Shown: one piece after another, positions 48,110-55,247 of the stretch
How the letters are laid out: each line of letters begins with the position of its first letter
Numbering within the stretch: position 1 is the stretch's first letter
Assembly (NCBI GenBank): GCA_948467495.1
Contig: CAOKEO010000007.1
Span: 1 to 55,247, forward strand
Length of the DNA stretch: 55,247 nucleotides
Source: an uncultured Clostridium sp.
Lineage (GTDB): Bacteria > Bacillota > Clostridia > TANB77 > CAG-508
Direction: 5' to 3'
The notes under the pieces: generated by a model
The model's database searches: none
Seen by the model: the letters and a program-made list of their open reading frames with translations, nothing else
What the model was told of the DNA's origin: nothing
Translations under genes and position numbers: made by a program

Positions 48110-49118
48110 TTAGTTCTTATTTCTAAATCTCAAATCATCTCCAAAGAAATAATAAATATCATAGTAACCAGCAATCCTAGAACCAATACGTTCTTCATAA
48201 CTAGTAAAGATATCTTTGATATTTAAGTTGGTAGAAATAATAGTTTTTGTAACTTTGTGGTTTAAATTTAAAATTCTTGTATTCAAAATGGTAAAAAGCT
48301 CACTTAATTTCATACTATTTAGGCTTTCTGTACCTAAATCATCGATAATTAATAAGTCAACATTTAAAACAGATTGATAAACATTATCATTTGTATTTTT
48401 TTGCTTACTCATTTTGTAATCAATTACACTTTCAAGTAATACAGGAGCAGTTTGATAAAGAACAGTTTTACCAATCTTTAATAATTCTTGTGCAATACAA
48501 TTTGACATAAAAGTCTTACCGCAAACCAGTATTTCCTGTAAATAACAGATTTTTGATATCTGGGTTATCAAAGTTTTTTACGAATTCTTGGCATTTTTGT
48601 TTGATGTTTTTTATGTTTTGCTTAGGGGAAATATTAAAGTGATATTTTGCCAAATCAATCTCATCAGAAAATAAGTTTTCCTTAAAAGTATCAAAGTTTT
48701 CCTTTTCTAAATTTGCTAAATTGGACTTATAAAAAGAAGCATTTAATAACTGTTGTTTTAGGCAATTACACATTTCTGTTCTATAATTATCTTTTGTAAC
48801 ATATCCTGTATCTTTACAAAGAGAACAGTCATAATGAGGAATTAAGAAATCATTGGAGATGTTAGCTTTTTTTAGAATATCTACTCGTTCTTGTTTTCGT
48901 TTTGATATTAATTCATTTAGATTACGCAAAGAAGAAGTCTGATGTAATAAAATATCTTTAGCCGTAGAAATAGCAAAATTATTTAATTCCGTTTCAATTT
49001 CTCCTAATCTAGGAATACTTTGATATAATTTCTCTTTTCTTTTTTCTAATTCTAATTCTGCTTTTAATTTTTTTTGTTCGTATTCTTTTAAGATGGAATT
49101 TAAAACTTCGTTAGCCAT
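48110..49118 (-). CDS. Replicative helicase loader DnaC/DnaI-like, +1 frameshift at a CGG codon
   Basis: With one +1 shift this gives a 335-aa AAA+ helicase loader of the usual length. The N-terminal part (to about 48519) is coiled, then has a cysteine motif CSLCKDTGYV ... CNCLKQQ typical of DnaI zinc-binding domains. It ends in LLFTGNTGL. The next zero-frame codon is CGG (48519-48521), then TAA. Skipping the C gives GKTFMSNCIAQELL, completing Walker A as GNTGLGKT. Walker B is LLIDDLGTE, and sensor/Arg motifs (NHKVTKTIISTNL, GSRIAGY) follow. Loss of this protein would probably be lethal if it is the only loader, so the gene is likely expressed. It follows dnaD directly. Confidence 0.9.
48519..48521 (-). 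other. In-frame CGG at +1 frameshift site (dnaC)
   Basis: The sense codons read GGT TTG CGG TAA. Skipping C gives GGT TTG GGT AAG ACT, the Walker A Gly-Leu-Gly-Lys-Thr. CGG followed directly by the stop TAA is a stall-prone context. Confidence 0.9.
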
Positions 49119-50111
49119 TTAACTTTTTTTATCCTCCTTTATTTCTATTGATTGATTTGCATATAAAAAGTCCAAATTATCATAATTTCTTTGTTCATAA
49201 TTGGTTTTACCAACTTTTGCCTTCAATTCTTTCGTAGATTTTGCTTGTTTTTTACGTTGTTCTAAAAAGGCTTGAACTTCATTTGCAGTTTTCAAATTTC
49301 TGTCATGCCAATCAGTAATTATGTTATTAATATATTCAAAAGTAGGATTTTGCTTTAAGGTAGTACGTTTTAAAGCAATTTCAATGATACTCATATCATA
49401 ACCAAAGTTTAGTACCCAATTTTCGATATAGGCTTCTTCATATTCTGTTAATTTTCCATATTTACCAAGCTTTTTAGCAATCGTTTTATTATATTTATTT
49501 AGATTTTCGCGTTTTTCGAAATATTGATCTAAATCATTCCATGTTCTAATTTTATTAGAAGCCCAAGACTCTGCAACAACTTGTACATATTTTCTGTTAA
49601 GTGCACCTCTAAGATAACAATGGTCAAATAAAGCAATCATAACTTGTTCATCAAACTCATATTTCTTAAACCATAAATCAATATCATTATACCAAGAAGG
49701 TCCCATAATTCCCTGAAAATACATGTTATTAATATGTTCAATGGCTTTTGCTCTTGATTTATTTTTAGAGGTTTGTTCCACTTTTTCTTTTGACATGGTT
49801 AAATTAGGAGTGTACAAATTACGAAGAGTAGCTTCTTGCAAGTCTATCACAATATATCCTGTGGTCTTTTTTAAAATTAAGTTGTTTTCTTCTAAATATT
49901 TAATTCCATCGTTGACTATTTTCAAAGGAATGTTTAGTTTTTTTGATAAATCATTCCATTTTATTTCTTTATGATATTTTGATAAAAAAACCATATATAA
50001 ATAAATTTTTAAATAGTCTCCAGGTAAATCAGATAAGTATTCAGAAAAAAATATATCAGGTAATATAGTTTCCGAAAATAAAAGAGATTTTTCTTTTTGT
50101 TCTAGTTTCAT
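49119..50111 (-). CDS. dnaD: DnaD-domain replication initiation protein
   Basis: This 330-aa protein has an N-terminal winged-helix region (about 20-90, GDYLKIYLYMVFLSKY, then KWNDLSKKLNIPLKIVNDG) and two DnaD/DnaB C-terminal (DDBH2) repeats. The first repeat (about 150-215) includes FDEQVMIALFDHCY and YVQVVAESWA. The second (about 235-300) includes LTEYEEAYIENWVLNFGY and FEYINNIITDWHD. DnaD-like proteins remodel DNA at the origin and recruit the helicase with its loader, encoded directly downstream. I place the start at 50111 (GGAGG 7 bases upstream) rather than at 50147. Confidence 0.88.
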   Translation of the reverse strand: MKLEQKEKSLLFSETILPDIFFSEYLSDLPGDYLKIYLYMVFLSKYHKEIKWNDLSKKLNIPLKIVNDGIKYLEENNLILKKTTGYIVIDLQEATLRNLYTPNLTMSKEKVEQTSKNKSRAKAIEHINNMYFQGIMGPSWYNDIDLWFKKYEFDEQVMIALFDHCYLRGALNRKYVQVVAESWASNKIRTWNDLDQYFEKRENLNKYNKTIAKKLGKYGKLTEYEEAYIENWVLNFGYDMSIIEIALKRTTLKQNPTFEYINNIITDWHDRNLKTANEVQAFLEQRKKQAKSTKELKAKVGKTNYEQRNYDNLDFLYANQSIEIKEDKKS

Positions 50112-50205
50112 TTGATTTCCTCCATTAAGAATAAAGTAATAATTCACATTATAACTTTTTTAGACAAAAAATTCAAGTTATCACGCTAAAAAAGGTGAAA
50201 CATTG

Positions 50206-50286
50206 GTAACGATTCAGAGGAGATATATTCCAATTAGAAAGTTTCTATATTTTTTATGGCAAAAAACAAAACGTCTAAATCGTTAC
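50206..50286. repeat. Palindromic repeat family, short copy with compensatory end change
   Basis: This 81-bp element runs from GTAACGATTCAGAGG to AAACGTCTAAATCGTTAC. The sixth base from each end differs from other copies on both sides (G and C instead of T and A), so the terminal inverted repeat stays paired. It contains AAAGTTTCTATATTTTTTAT and GGCAAAAAACAAAACG but no core hairpin. Confidence 0.8.
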
Positions 50287-50306
50287 AAAAATTGTAATGG
50301 ATACAG

Positions 50307-50591
50307 TTATCTTTTTTTATAAAGAAATAATTTTGGTTTTACTAAAAAGCGTATAAGATAGGAAAAAACATAAAGAATATTTTCACCATTAAAACCAGCA
50401 AAGCTAAATAGAAATAGAGGAAAACAAAATAGAACAAAAACAAAAATTTTTAAAGTTATGCTTTTCAAAATAAGATTTACCAAAATAAAGATAAAAGCAT
50501 ACCATATTAGATTAACAAATGCAGTAGAATAATCAATAATGCCAAATAGTTTATTTTTCAAATTATAATTTTGCGGAAAAATAAATTTCAT
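50307..50591 (-). CDS. PrgI-like T4SS membrane protein of locus 2
   Basis: This 94-aa protein has the PrgI opening KFIFPQNYNLKNKLFGI, two transmembrane helices (about 25-45 and 48-68) and a short basic tail (KPKLFLYKKR). It fills the VirB3/PrgI role in locus 2. The family match rests on the N-terminal motif and topology; the sequence is much reduced compared with the locus 1 homologue. It has AAAGGAGA upstream and is the last gene of a VirD4-VirB2-VirB6-PrgI minus-strand operon. Confidence 0.75.
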   Translation of the reverse strand: MKFIFPQNYNLKNKLFGIIDYSTAFVNLIWYAFIFILVNLILKSITLKIFVFVLFCFPLFLFSFAGFNGENILYVFSYLIRFLVKPKLFLYKKR

Positions 50592-50609
50592 TCAGATCTC
50601 CTTTCATTA

Positions 50610-51488
50610 TTAAGATTTAAAACCAATAAGGTTTTTCACAGATTGTGAGACTTCTGTGGAAACTCCGCCAATAAACTCGCGAACGAGAGAATTGGTTCTA
50701 ATTAAAGCATAGATACCGCCAACATAAATAAACTTAGAAAATAAATTACTAGAAGAATAATCCATAGAGAATAAAATTAATAAAACAAGAGATACAATGA
50801 TTTGAATAAGCAATAGAGAAAATAAATTACGAGACCAAGTACTAAAAAACCAACTAGTTTTATTCAATGTTAGGGATAAAAAGGCAAAAGGGGTTAGTAA
50901 AACAAATACTTTTATTAAAATATAACGAAGTGAATAAGAAAAAACTAAATTTAAGAGAGAAATACTTAAGGTACCTTTTATAAGTCCATCGAGCGAAAAT
51001 ATATTAAGGGAATTAGTATCAATCGAAATATTAGTATTAATGGTAGTAATTAATTCAGAAAAACAAATATCTTTTTGAAATAAATCTTCTCCCAAATTTC
51101 GAATAGCAAGAGAAATATTAGCATTTAATTCTATGAAAAATTGTATGACAAAAAAGGAACAGTTCATTGCAATACCACATAAAACCAACTTTATGATAAA
51201 ACTAAAAGGTGCTTCTGTTTGCGAATAAGTGAAATGAGCCATAAAATATCGAATGGCATAATACAAAATAAAAGCGAGTAAAAATGAGTTAGCAATTAAT
51301 AAAATCCCATTTGAAGCGGAGGTTCCAAAAAGAGTTTCAAAATTTTTATCTTGCAAAATATCAGAATTTATAAAAGTAATATCATCTAATATAGCATAAA
51401 GGTTATTATCAATTGAACTAAATAAAGTTTCAAAAATAGAATTAATAGTTTCGATAATAATTTGAGTAATATCAGTTGAATTTTCCAA
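50610..51488 (-). CDS. VirB6/TrbL-like T4SS membrane protein of locus 2
   Basis: This 292-aa protein has five or six transmembrane segments (for example GILLIANSFLLAFILYYAI near 80-98, LVLCGIAMNCSFFVIQFFIE and LLLIQIIVSLVLLILF). The polar start is ENSTDITQIIIET. Topology, the small neighbouring pilin and PrgI genes, and strings such as VFVLLTPFAFLSLTLNKT (like TrbL/VirB6) support the call. It is one-third the length of the locus 1 protein and lacks its Asn/Gly linker and basic tail. The start is TTG 51488, 5 bases after AGGAGG. Confidence 0.72.
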   Translation of the reverse strand: MENSTDITQIIIETINSIFETLFSSIDNNLYAILDDITFINSDILQDKNFETLFGTSASNGILLIANSFLLAFILYYAIRYFMAHFTYSQTEAPFSFIIKLVLCGIAMNCSFFVIQFFIELNANISLAIRNLGEDLFQKDICFSELITTINTNISIDTNSLNIFSLDGLIKGTLSISLLNLVFSYSLRYILIKVFVLLTPFAFLSLTLNKTSWFFSTWSRNLFSLLLIQIIVSLVLLILFSMDYSSSNLFSKFIYVGGIYALIRTNSLVREFIGGVSTEVSQSVKNLIGFKS

Positions 51489-51497
51489 AGAGACCTC

Positions 51498-51830
51498 CTA
51501 ACTAACTAATGATTTGATGGCAGATAAGATTAAGTCAACGGCTAAAATAAAGGCATAAGAAAATAAAGAACCTTTAATTAATTTATTTCCTGTTCTTATT
51601 TTTTCCTCATCGCCAAAACTAAATTTTTTCATGAAGATACCACTTCCTACTGCGACAGCAGCAGCTGGTGTGGCTATTTTTAATAACCACTTTTCTATAC
51701 TTTCAAAGGCAGAATTAATTTTACTGACGATTTGTGGATCACCAAGTGCAAATGAAAGTGAGGAAAGTGTGAATAAAAATACGAAGAATAAAATACTAAT
51801 AAAAATAATATAAAAAATTTTTTTGTTCAT
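51498..51830 (-). CDS. VirB2-like pilin of T4SS locus 2
   Basis: This 110-aa protein has an N-terminal signal helix (about 5-25, ending SFALG), an amphipathic segment (SAFESIEKWLLKIATP), a short Ala/Gly-rich helix (AAAVAVGSGIFMKKF) and a second hydrophobic helix (GSLFSYAFILAVDLILSAI). Helix-charged loop (SFGDEEKIRTGNKLIKG)-helix resembles the EEKAEYKKTL loop of the locus 1 pilins. The start is put at the third Met (51830) after AAGGATG. It is a single copy here, against four in locus 1. Confidence 0.75.
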   Translation of the reverse strand: MNKKIFYIIFISILFFVFLFTLSSLSFALGDPQIVSKINSAFESIEKWLLKIATPAAAVAVGSGIFMKKFSFGDEEKIRTGNKLIKGSLFSYAFILAVDLILSAIKSLVS

Positions 51831-51844
51831 AAACATCATCCTTT

Positions 51845-53563
51845 CTATTTAATTTCCTTAAAATAAGGTAACATTTGTAATTTTTGAGGAGGATAAATCC
51901 TATTTCCATCTGATAAGAAAGTAAGTGCTGAAAAAGTTTCTAGACTTTGTGTAAAAAAATTAGTTTCAAACCTATAGTCATTTTGCAAGTAAGTACTAAA
52001 AGTTTCAGAGATATTTGAATCTTGAGAATTTAAAGTATTTGTAATATAACTAAAGCGAGTTTGTTTAGCACTTTCTGAAATACTTTTAGAAGTTCGTTCT
52101 TTTTCCTCTTTGCCTAACTGTTTTTGAGCTTCCTCAATAGTAAAAATATCATCGGTTCGGAACCAAATTTTATTAATCAAATTTTGAGTGATTACCTTTA
52201 ATTGTGCTTCTTCTTTTAAGGTAGATTTTAAGGAAGAATAACTTTGAGTACTTACTATATTAATGCATTTAGCTTCTCTACTTAAAGAAAAGAACTCGCC
52301 ATCTGATTTGGTTACATATTTGTCATACTCATCGCAAATAAAAGCAGAGGTTTTAGAATTACCGTTGGATAAGTTAGAAATGATTTCTGTTTGGAAGTCT
52401 AATTTTAAATAAGCAGCAACCATTTTAGAAAGAGAATGATATTCTGAAATATTCATATTTAAGACAACGATTTTTCCTTGTTGCAATACCTCAGAAAATC
52501 CAGTAAAAGTAAGTTCTTCTAAAGGAGAACAAAAAGTAGACATAACATCAAAGTCGGAAATAAAGCAATTTGTAATACGAGTAATTTCAGAAATTAAAAT
52601 ACCTTTAGTTCTACTATCCAGATTTTCAAATTCTTTTTGAAAGAAAGATAAACTAGAATTCAATTCGTAAATTTGAGAGTGAGATAATTGAGAAGAAGTG
52701 AATAAGTCCCTTAAAATAGAGAGTTTTTCTTGATAATAATAAGGTTCTGTAACTAATTTGTGTATTTCTAAAAAGGTAACATAATTGTTGTTATAAAGTC
52801 TACACAGTTTAATACATTCTGTCAGAATCTCTTCTGCTTTATCAAGCCAATAGGATTCGGTATTATTTTCAGAGAAAAGCAAAAGAATACTTTTTAGACG
52901 ATTAGCTAACACTTGTGGTTTCAAATTAGGTTTATGTAAAGGATTATAATGAATGTTAGATTTTAGTTCAAGGATAATCAAATCTTGTTCTAATTGATAT
53001 TGTTTGGCATATTTCTTGACTTGCTGATAGAAGTTACCTTTTACATCTAAAATTAGCATTCCTATCTTTTTCTTAGGATTTTTCTGATTAAATGCTAATA
53101 GTTGTTTGGTAAACGGATACATAGCACTTGATGTTTTACCAGATCCAATTGTTCCAGTAATAAGAAAATTTTGATAAAGCCCTGTTTCAGGAATATAAAT
53201 TTTATGATGTAAATCATCCATACCAATTAATAAATGTAAGCTATTAATGGTAGGAATGAAGCAAGGAATATCGTTTCTTTTAATAGAAGATTTTGTTTGA
53301 AAAAAAGTGAATTTCATTAAAAATCTAGTATAGATAGTATGGCTTAAGATAAAATTAGAAAAGATAAAACAAACAATATATGTGATTTTTAACATTTTCC
53401 ATAATTCAGGATTTTCAGAACAGATATCAAAAGGATGAATTCCGTAAGAGATGATAATTTCTTTAGCAATAAAGATAGGGTAGAAAATATAAAGAGTAAT
53501 AAAACTAAAGACGAAAAAGAAAGAAATCATAAAAATGGATTTTTTTAAGTATATATTGATCAT
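51845..53563 (-). CDS. VirD4/TraG-type coupling protein of T4SS locus 2
   Basis: This 572-aa protein has two N-terminal transmembrane helices (about 12-34 and 55-75) and a RecA-like ATPase domain. Walker A is LITGTIGSGKTSSAMYP (about residue 137). MLILDVKGNFYQQV follows, and Walker B is AFICDEYDKYV (about 415). INIVSTQSYSSLKS and the C-terminal QKQLGKEE (usual in TraG/VirD4) are also present. Coupling proteins deliver substrates to the secretion channel. It is the only one I found, so it may serve both loci. The ATG 53563 has no ribosome binding site; AAAGGAGG lies about 60 bases upstream, before a short leader and a hairpin. Confidence 0.88.
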   Translation of the reverse strand: MINIYLKKSIFMISFFFVFSFITLYIFYPIFIAKEIIISYGIHPFDICSENPELWKMLKITYIVCFIFSNFILSHTIYTRFLMKFTFFQTKSSIKRNDIPCFIPTINSLHLLIGMDDLHHKIYIPETGLYQNFLITGTIGSGKTSSAMYPFTKQLLAFNQKNPKKKIGMLILDVKGNFYQQVKKYAKQYQLEQDLIILELKSNIHYNPLHKPNLKPQVLANRLKSILLLFSENNTESYWLDKAEEILTECIKLCRLYNNNYVTFLEIHKLVTEPYYYQEKLSILRDLFTSSQLSHSQIYELNSSLSFFQKEFENLDSRTKGILISEITRITNCFISDFDVMSTFCSPLEELTFTGFSEVLQQGKIVVLNMNISEYHSLSKMVAAYLKLDFQTEIISNLSNGNSKTSAFICDEYDKYVTKSDGEFFSLSREAKCINIVSTQSYSSLKSTLKEEAQLKVITQNLINKIWFRTDDIFTIEEAQKQLGKEEKERTSKSISESAKQTRFSYITNTLNSQDSNISETFSTYLQNDYRFETNFFTQSLETFSALTFLSDGNRIYPPQKLQMLPYFKEIK

Positions 53564-53655
53564 AAACTATTACAATTCAGTTTCTTTGTTTTACTCAAGT
53601 AGAAACAAAGATTGAATTATATATAAAACCTCCTTTCCCAATAATATGTATTGAT
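53564..53655 (-). promoter_or_regulatory. VirD4 leader with distant SD and hairpin
   Basis: AAAGGAGG (about 53636-53629) is followed by an eight-codon frame opening with ATT (ATT CAA TCT TTG) and a CTTTGT / ACAAAG hairpin before the virD4 ATG. Leader-peptide control of virD4 is possible. Confidence 0.35.
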
Positions 53656-53799
53656 TTAGAGTGAATTTTTTTTGATTTTTAATTTGGAACCTTGTTTGTT
53701 GTGAAATAAAACAATATCAAAAAATGTGTATAATGAATATAAAGTAATGAAAAAATAAATAATAAGAGTGATAAAAAATAAATTAATTAATTTTGAAAT
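53656..53799 (-). CDS. Small membrane protein with AUU start (47 aa)
   Basis: This short frame has no ATG. It opens with ATT 53799, 7 bases after AAAGGTGG, and encodes SKLINLFFITLIIYFFITLY, a single membrane helix. FDIVLFHNKQGSKLKIKK and a final NSL follow. Reading-frame length, the site and the sensible one-helix topology with a basic cytoplasmic tail favour a real gene, but conservation cannot be checked here. It precedes the VirD4-type gene and could be part of locus 2. Confidence 0.4.
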   Translation of the reverse strand: MSKLINLFFITLIIYFFITLYSLYTFFDIVLFHNKQGSKLKIKKNSL

Positions 53800-53896
53800 A
53801 TTGTCACCACCTTTCTATTTGTTTTTTTATAATACAATATTTTTTTGCATTTGTCTATACTTTTTTTAAAATTTATGTTAAAATTATAAAATAATA

Positions 53897-54199
53897 GTTA
53901 CTGTTCAGACTTATGATTTATTTTCTTATGTGAAAGTTTAATATATTATTTTTTCATACCTTGGTGTCACAACCCTCTGATATTTAAATTATATAAAATT
54001 ATTTTAACCAATAATTTTATATAATTTAAATGATGTAGGTTGTTCCAATTCGCACTCGCTTTGCTCGTTTTGCTGTCCACTGTTAAAGCTTTGCTTGTTA
54101 CAGTGGCAGTATGCAGTAGCTGGTCGCTTATGCGGTATTTCAAGAATAATATATTAAACTTTACTATAAAAAGGAATATTAATAACGCTGAACAGTAAC
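53897..54199. repeat. 303-bp inverted-repeat element (MITE-like)
   Basis: Perfect 12-bp ends GTTACTGTTCAG (53897-53908) / CTGAACAGTAAC (54188-54199) enclose a nested 16-bp pair AAAGTTTAATATATTA (53933-53948 and, inverted, 54147-54162). A central perfect 22-bp palindrome pair (53982-54003 / 54010-54031) is also present. Between them lies a relatively GC-rich segment (about 54040-54140) that contains CACTGT / ACAGTG. No transposase is encoded. The ends resemble those of the smaller palindromic family (GTAACTATTCAGA). Confidence 0.85.
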
Positions 54200-54269
54200 A
54201 AATAATAGAAAACAGCGTTTTAATTATTTGACTGGAAATTTATTATATTTTTTAAGGGAGGATAAGAAA

Positions 54270-54455
54270 ATGGATTTTAATAAAGATACTAAAATAGGTG
54301 AAATTTTAGAAAAAGCACCTGAAAAGGCAGAAATTTTGTTAGAAGCCGGAATGCACTGTTTGGGATGTCCAGCATCACAAATGGAAACATTGGAAGAAGC
54401 TTGTAGTGTTCATGGAATTGATGTAGAAGAAATCGTAAAGAAATTAAATGCTTAA
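54270..54455 (+). CDS. DUF1858-domain protein
   Basis: This 61-aa protein covers exactly one DUF1858 domain: FNKDTKIGEILEKAPEKAEI, then LLEAGMHCLGCPASQMETL. The CxxC pair (CLGC) is followed by Pro, as in the family, and the end is HGIDVEEIVKKLN. Family members are small stand-alone proteins or fusions that may bind metal or a cofactor; the function is not established. The start is ATG 54270 after GGGAGG; an upstream frame without a site is ignored. Confidence 0.9.
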   Translation: MDFNKDTKIGEILEKAPEKAEILLEAGMHCLGCPASQMETLEEACSVHGIDVEEIVKKLNA

Positions 54456-54559
54456 TTTAAAATTCAGACTATGAAATGACGAAAAAATACTTTAAATAGA
54501 TTTTTTGACTGAATTTTAGTAAAAGTTTTATACAAAAGACAAAATTTTTTATAAATGTA

Positions 54560-54588
54560 TTGACAATTACTCAAAAACATTGTAAAAT
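54560..54588 (+). promoter_or_regulatory. tRNA cluster promoter
   Basis: TTGACA (54560-54565), a 17-bp spacer, then TAAAAT (54583-54588), about 30 bp before tRNA-Lys. Confidence 0.75.
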
Positions 54589-54619
54589 ATAAAAGCGTTA
54601 TAATTATAAAGCATTATGT

Positions 54620-54695
54620 GGGCTATTAGCTCAGGTGGTAGAGCACTTGACTTTTAATCAAGTTGTCCCGCGTTCGAGTCGCGGATAGCTCACCA
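54620..54695 (+). tRNA. tRNA-Lys(TTT)
   Basis: A 76-nt tRNA with encoded CCA. Anticodon loop CTTTTAA lies in a CTTGA/TCAAG stem. T arm GCGTTCGAGTCGC. Confidence 0.95.
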
Positions 54696-54734
54696 AAAGA
54701 ACTAAATAATTTCTTGCAAATTATTTAGTTCTTT
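54695..54734 (+). terminator. Hairpin between tRNA-Lys and tRNA-Glu
   Basis: AAAGAACTAAATAATTT / AAATTATTTAGTTCTTT, a 17-bp perfect stem with a 5-nt loop. It may be a processing or termination signal; the T run is poor. Confidence 0.55.
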
Positions 54735-54742
54735 GTATATAA

Positions 54743-54817
54743 GGCCCGTTGGTCAAGCGGTTAAGACACCGCCCTTTCACGGCGGAGACATGGGTTCGAT
54801 TCCCGTACGGGTCACCA
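54743..54817 (+). tRNA. tRNA-Glu(TTC)
   Basis: A 75-nt tRNA with encoded CCA. Anticodon loop CTTTCAC lies in a CCGCC/GGCGG stem. T arm GGGTTCGATTCCC. Confidence 0.95.
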
Positions 54818-54836
54818 AATTATCAATTAAATAATT

Positions 54837-54913
54837 GCCACTTTAGCTCAGTTGGCCAGAGCATCGCACTTGTAATGCGAGGGTCATCCGTTCGAATCGG
54901 ATAAGTGGCTCCA
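54837..54913 (+). tRNA. tRNA-Thr(TGT)
   Basis: A 77-nt tRNA with encoded CCA. Anticodon loop CTTGTAA lies in a TCGCA/TGCGA stem. T arm TCCGTTCGAATCGGA. Confidence 0.93.
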
Positions 54914-55078
54914 TTAGAGGTCGGTGGCTTTGTAATATACTTGGTTGCTGGCTTTTTTTTGGATTGAATTGTTTGTTAAGTTTAGAGAAAACTTCTTCTA
55001 GAAAATAGCAGTAATAAATATGATATTAGAGTAAAATTCAAAATAAGAAATAAAAAGGAAGAATAGAAATATAGAAGG

Positions 55079-55120
55079 AAAAAGACAATAGAGGCTGATT
55101 ACCCCCAATTGTCTTTTCCT
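55079..55120 (+). terminator. Terminator-like hairpin
   Basis: AAAAGACAAT (55080-55089) / ATTGTCTTTT (55108-55117) with an 18-nt loop, followed by a T-rich tail. It may end the tRNA transcript or a small RNA. Confidence 0.5.
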
Positions 55121-55165
55121 TTTTGATTTATATGAAACATATATGTTTTTTTTCGTTTTGAACTC

Positions 55166-55247
55166 TCGCCTTTGACAGCGAAGAAAAGAATAGTGTTTCG
55201 CCTTTGACAGCGAAGAATCAGAATGGTGTTTCGCCTTTGACAGCGAA
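55166..55247. repeat. 32-33-bp tandem repeat with internal palindrome, cut by the window end
   Basis: Three copies of TCGCCTTTGACAGCGAA start at 55166, 55198 and 55231. The linkers are GAAAAGAATAGTGTT and GAATCAGAATGGTGTT, clearly related to each other. Each unit holds TTCGC/GCGAA-type pairing. The array may continue beyond the window. Confidence 0.8.

Noticed and set aside
48519..48525. Extra T in the TTT run of dnaC (GGT TGC GGT reading)
   Set aside because: It would give GNTGCGKT, also possible. Removing the C gives GNTGLGKT, the commoner loader P-loop, and matches the other three sites.
55166..55247. CRISPR array
   Set aside because: The repeat is only 17 bp and the intervals are 15-16 bp and similar to each other, unlike unique spacers; no cas gene is in the window.

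Overview
The window is chromosomal DNA from a very AT-rich, Gram-positive, Clostridia-like Firmicute, probably an uncultured gut-type lineage. Evidence: the order rpmH-rnpA-yidD-yidC-jag-mnmE-mnmG-rsmG-parA-parB to the left of dnaA and dnaA-dnaN-recF-gyrB-(gyrA) to its right, a GerMN-domain protein, a DUF4446 protein next to parB, and a large clostridial-type 2-hydroxyacyl-CoA dehydratase activase. The replication origin lies at about 32.9-35.1 kb. The DnaA boxes, GC cluster, DnaA-trio-like tract and AT-rich DUE sit between dnaA and dnaN.

Layout. 0.5-1.3 kb: a small ORF and a GerMN protein. 1.6-6 kb: CoA-dehydratase activase-like gene. 6-7.6 kb: a patatin-like gene with a frameshift, and a membrane J-domain protein. 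7.8-22.6 kb (minus strand): type IV secretion-like locus 1, with a TM-coiled-coil protein, four tandem VirB2-like pilins, PrgI, split VirB4, a large VirB6/TrbL protein with a frameshift, VirB8-like proteins and a three-domain wall hydrolase. 22.9-32.8 kb (minus strand): two tRNA-Ser, DUF4446, parB, parA, rsmG, mnmG, mnmE (frameshift), jag, yidC, yidD, rnpA, rpmH. 33-39.5 kb (plus strand): dnaA, dnaN, recF, gyrB. 40-45.4 kb (plus strand): first part of T4SS-like locus 2 (split VirB4, CpaE/MinD-like ATPase) and two unknown genes, then gyrA. 48.1-53.8 kb (minus strand): a DnaC/DnaI helicase loader (frameshift), DnaD, and the rest of locus 2 (PrgI, VirB6, VirB2, VirD4, a small membrane ORF). 53.9-55.2 kb: a 303-bp inverted-repeat element, a DUF1858 gene, tRNA-Lys/Glu/Thr and a tandem repeat cut by the window edge. 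No relaxase was recognised, so the two loci look like a resident secretion or DNA-handling machine rather than a complete conjugative element.

Main observation. Four otherwise well-preserved genes (patatin-like, VirB6/TrbL, mnmE, dnaC) each need a +1 frameshift. In every case the extra base is the C of an in-frame CGG codon lying immediately before a conserved glycine codon (C-GGN). Reading all the genes by eye, I found no other in-frame CGG codon in the window, although the other CGN arginine codons and AGA are used. The simplest reading is that CGG is unassigned or nearly undecodable here, and that the ribosome passes it by shifting +1 onto the overlapping Gly codon (or by a four-base-reading tRNA-Gly). 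The P-loop of the replicative helicase loader and the nucleophile elbow of the patatin are both restored this way. Sequencing error is the main alternative.

A second noteworthy layer is a family of palindromic intergenic repeats with exchangeable ends and a shared core hairpin, present at seven or more sites. A third is a set of T4SS genes whose ribosome binding sites point to AUA or AUU rather than AUG start codons.
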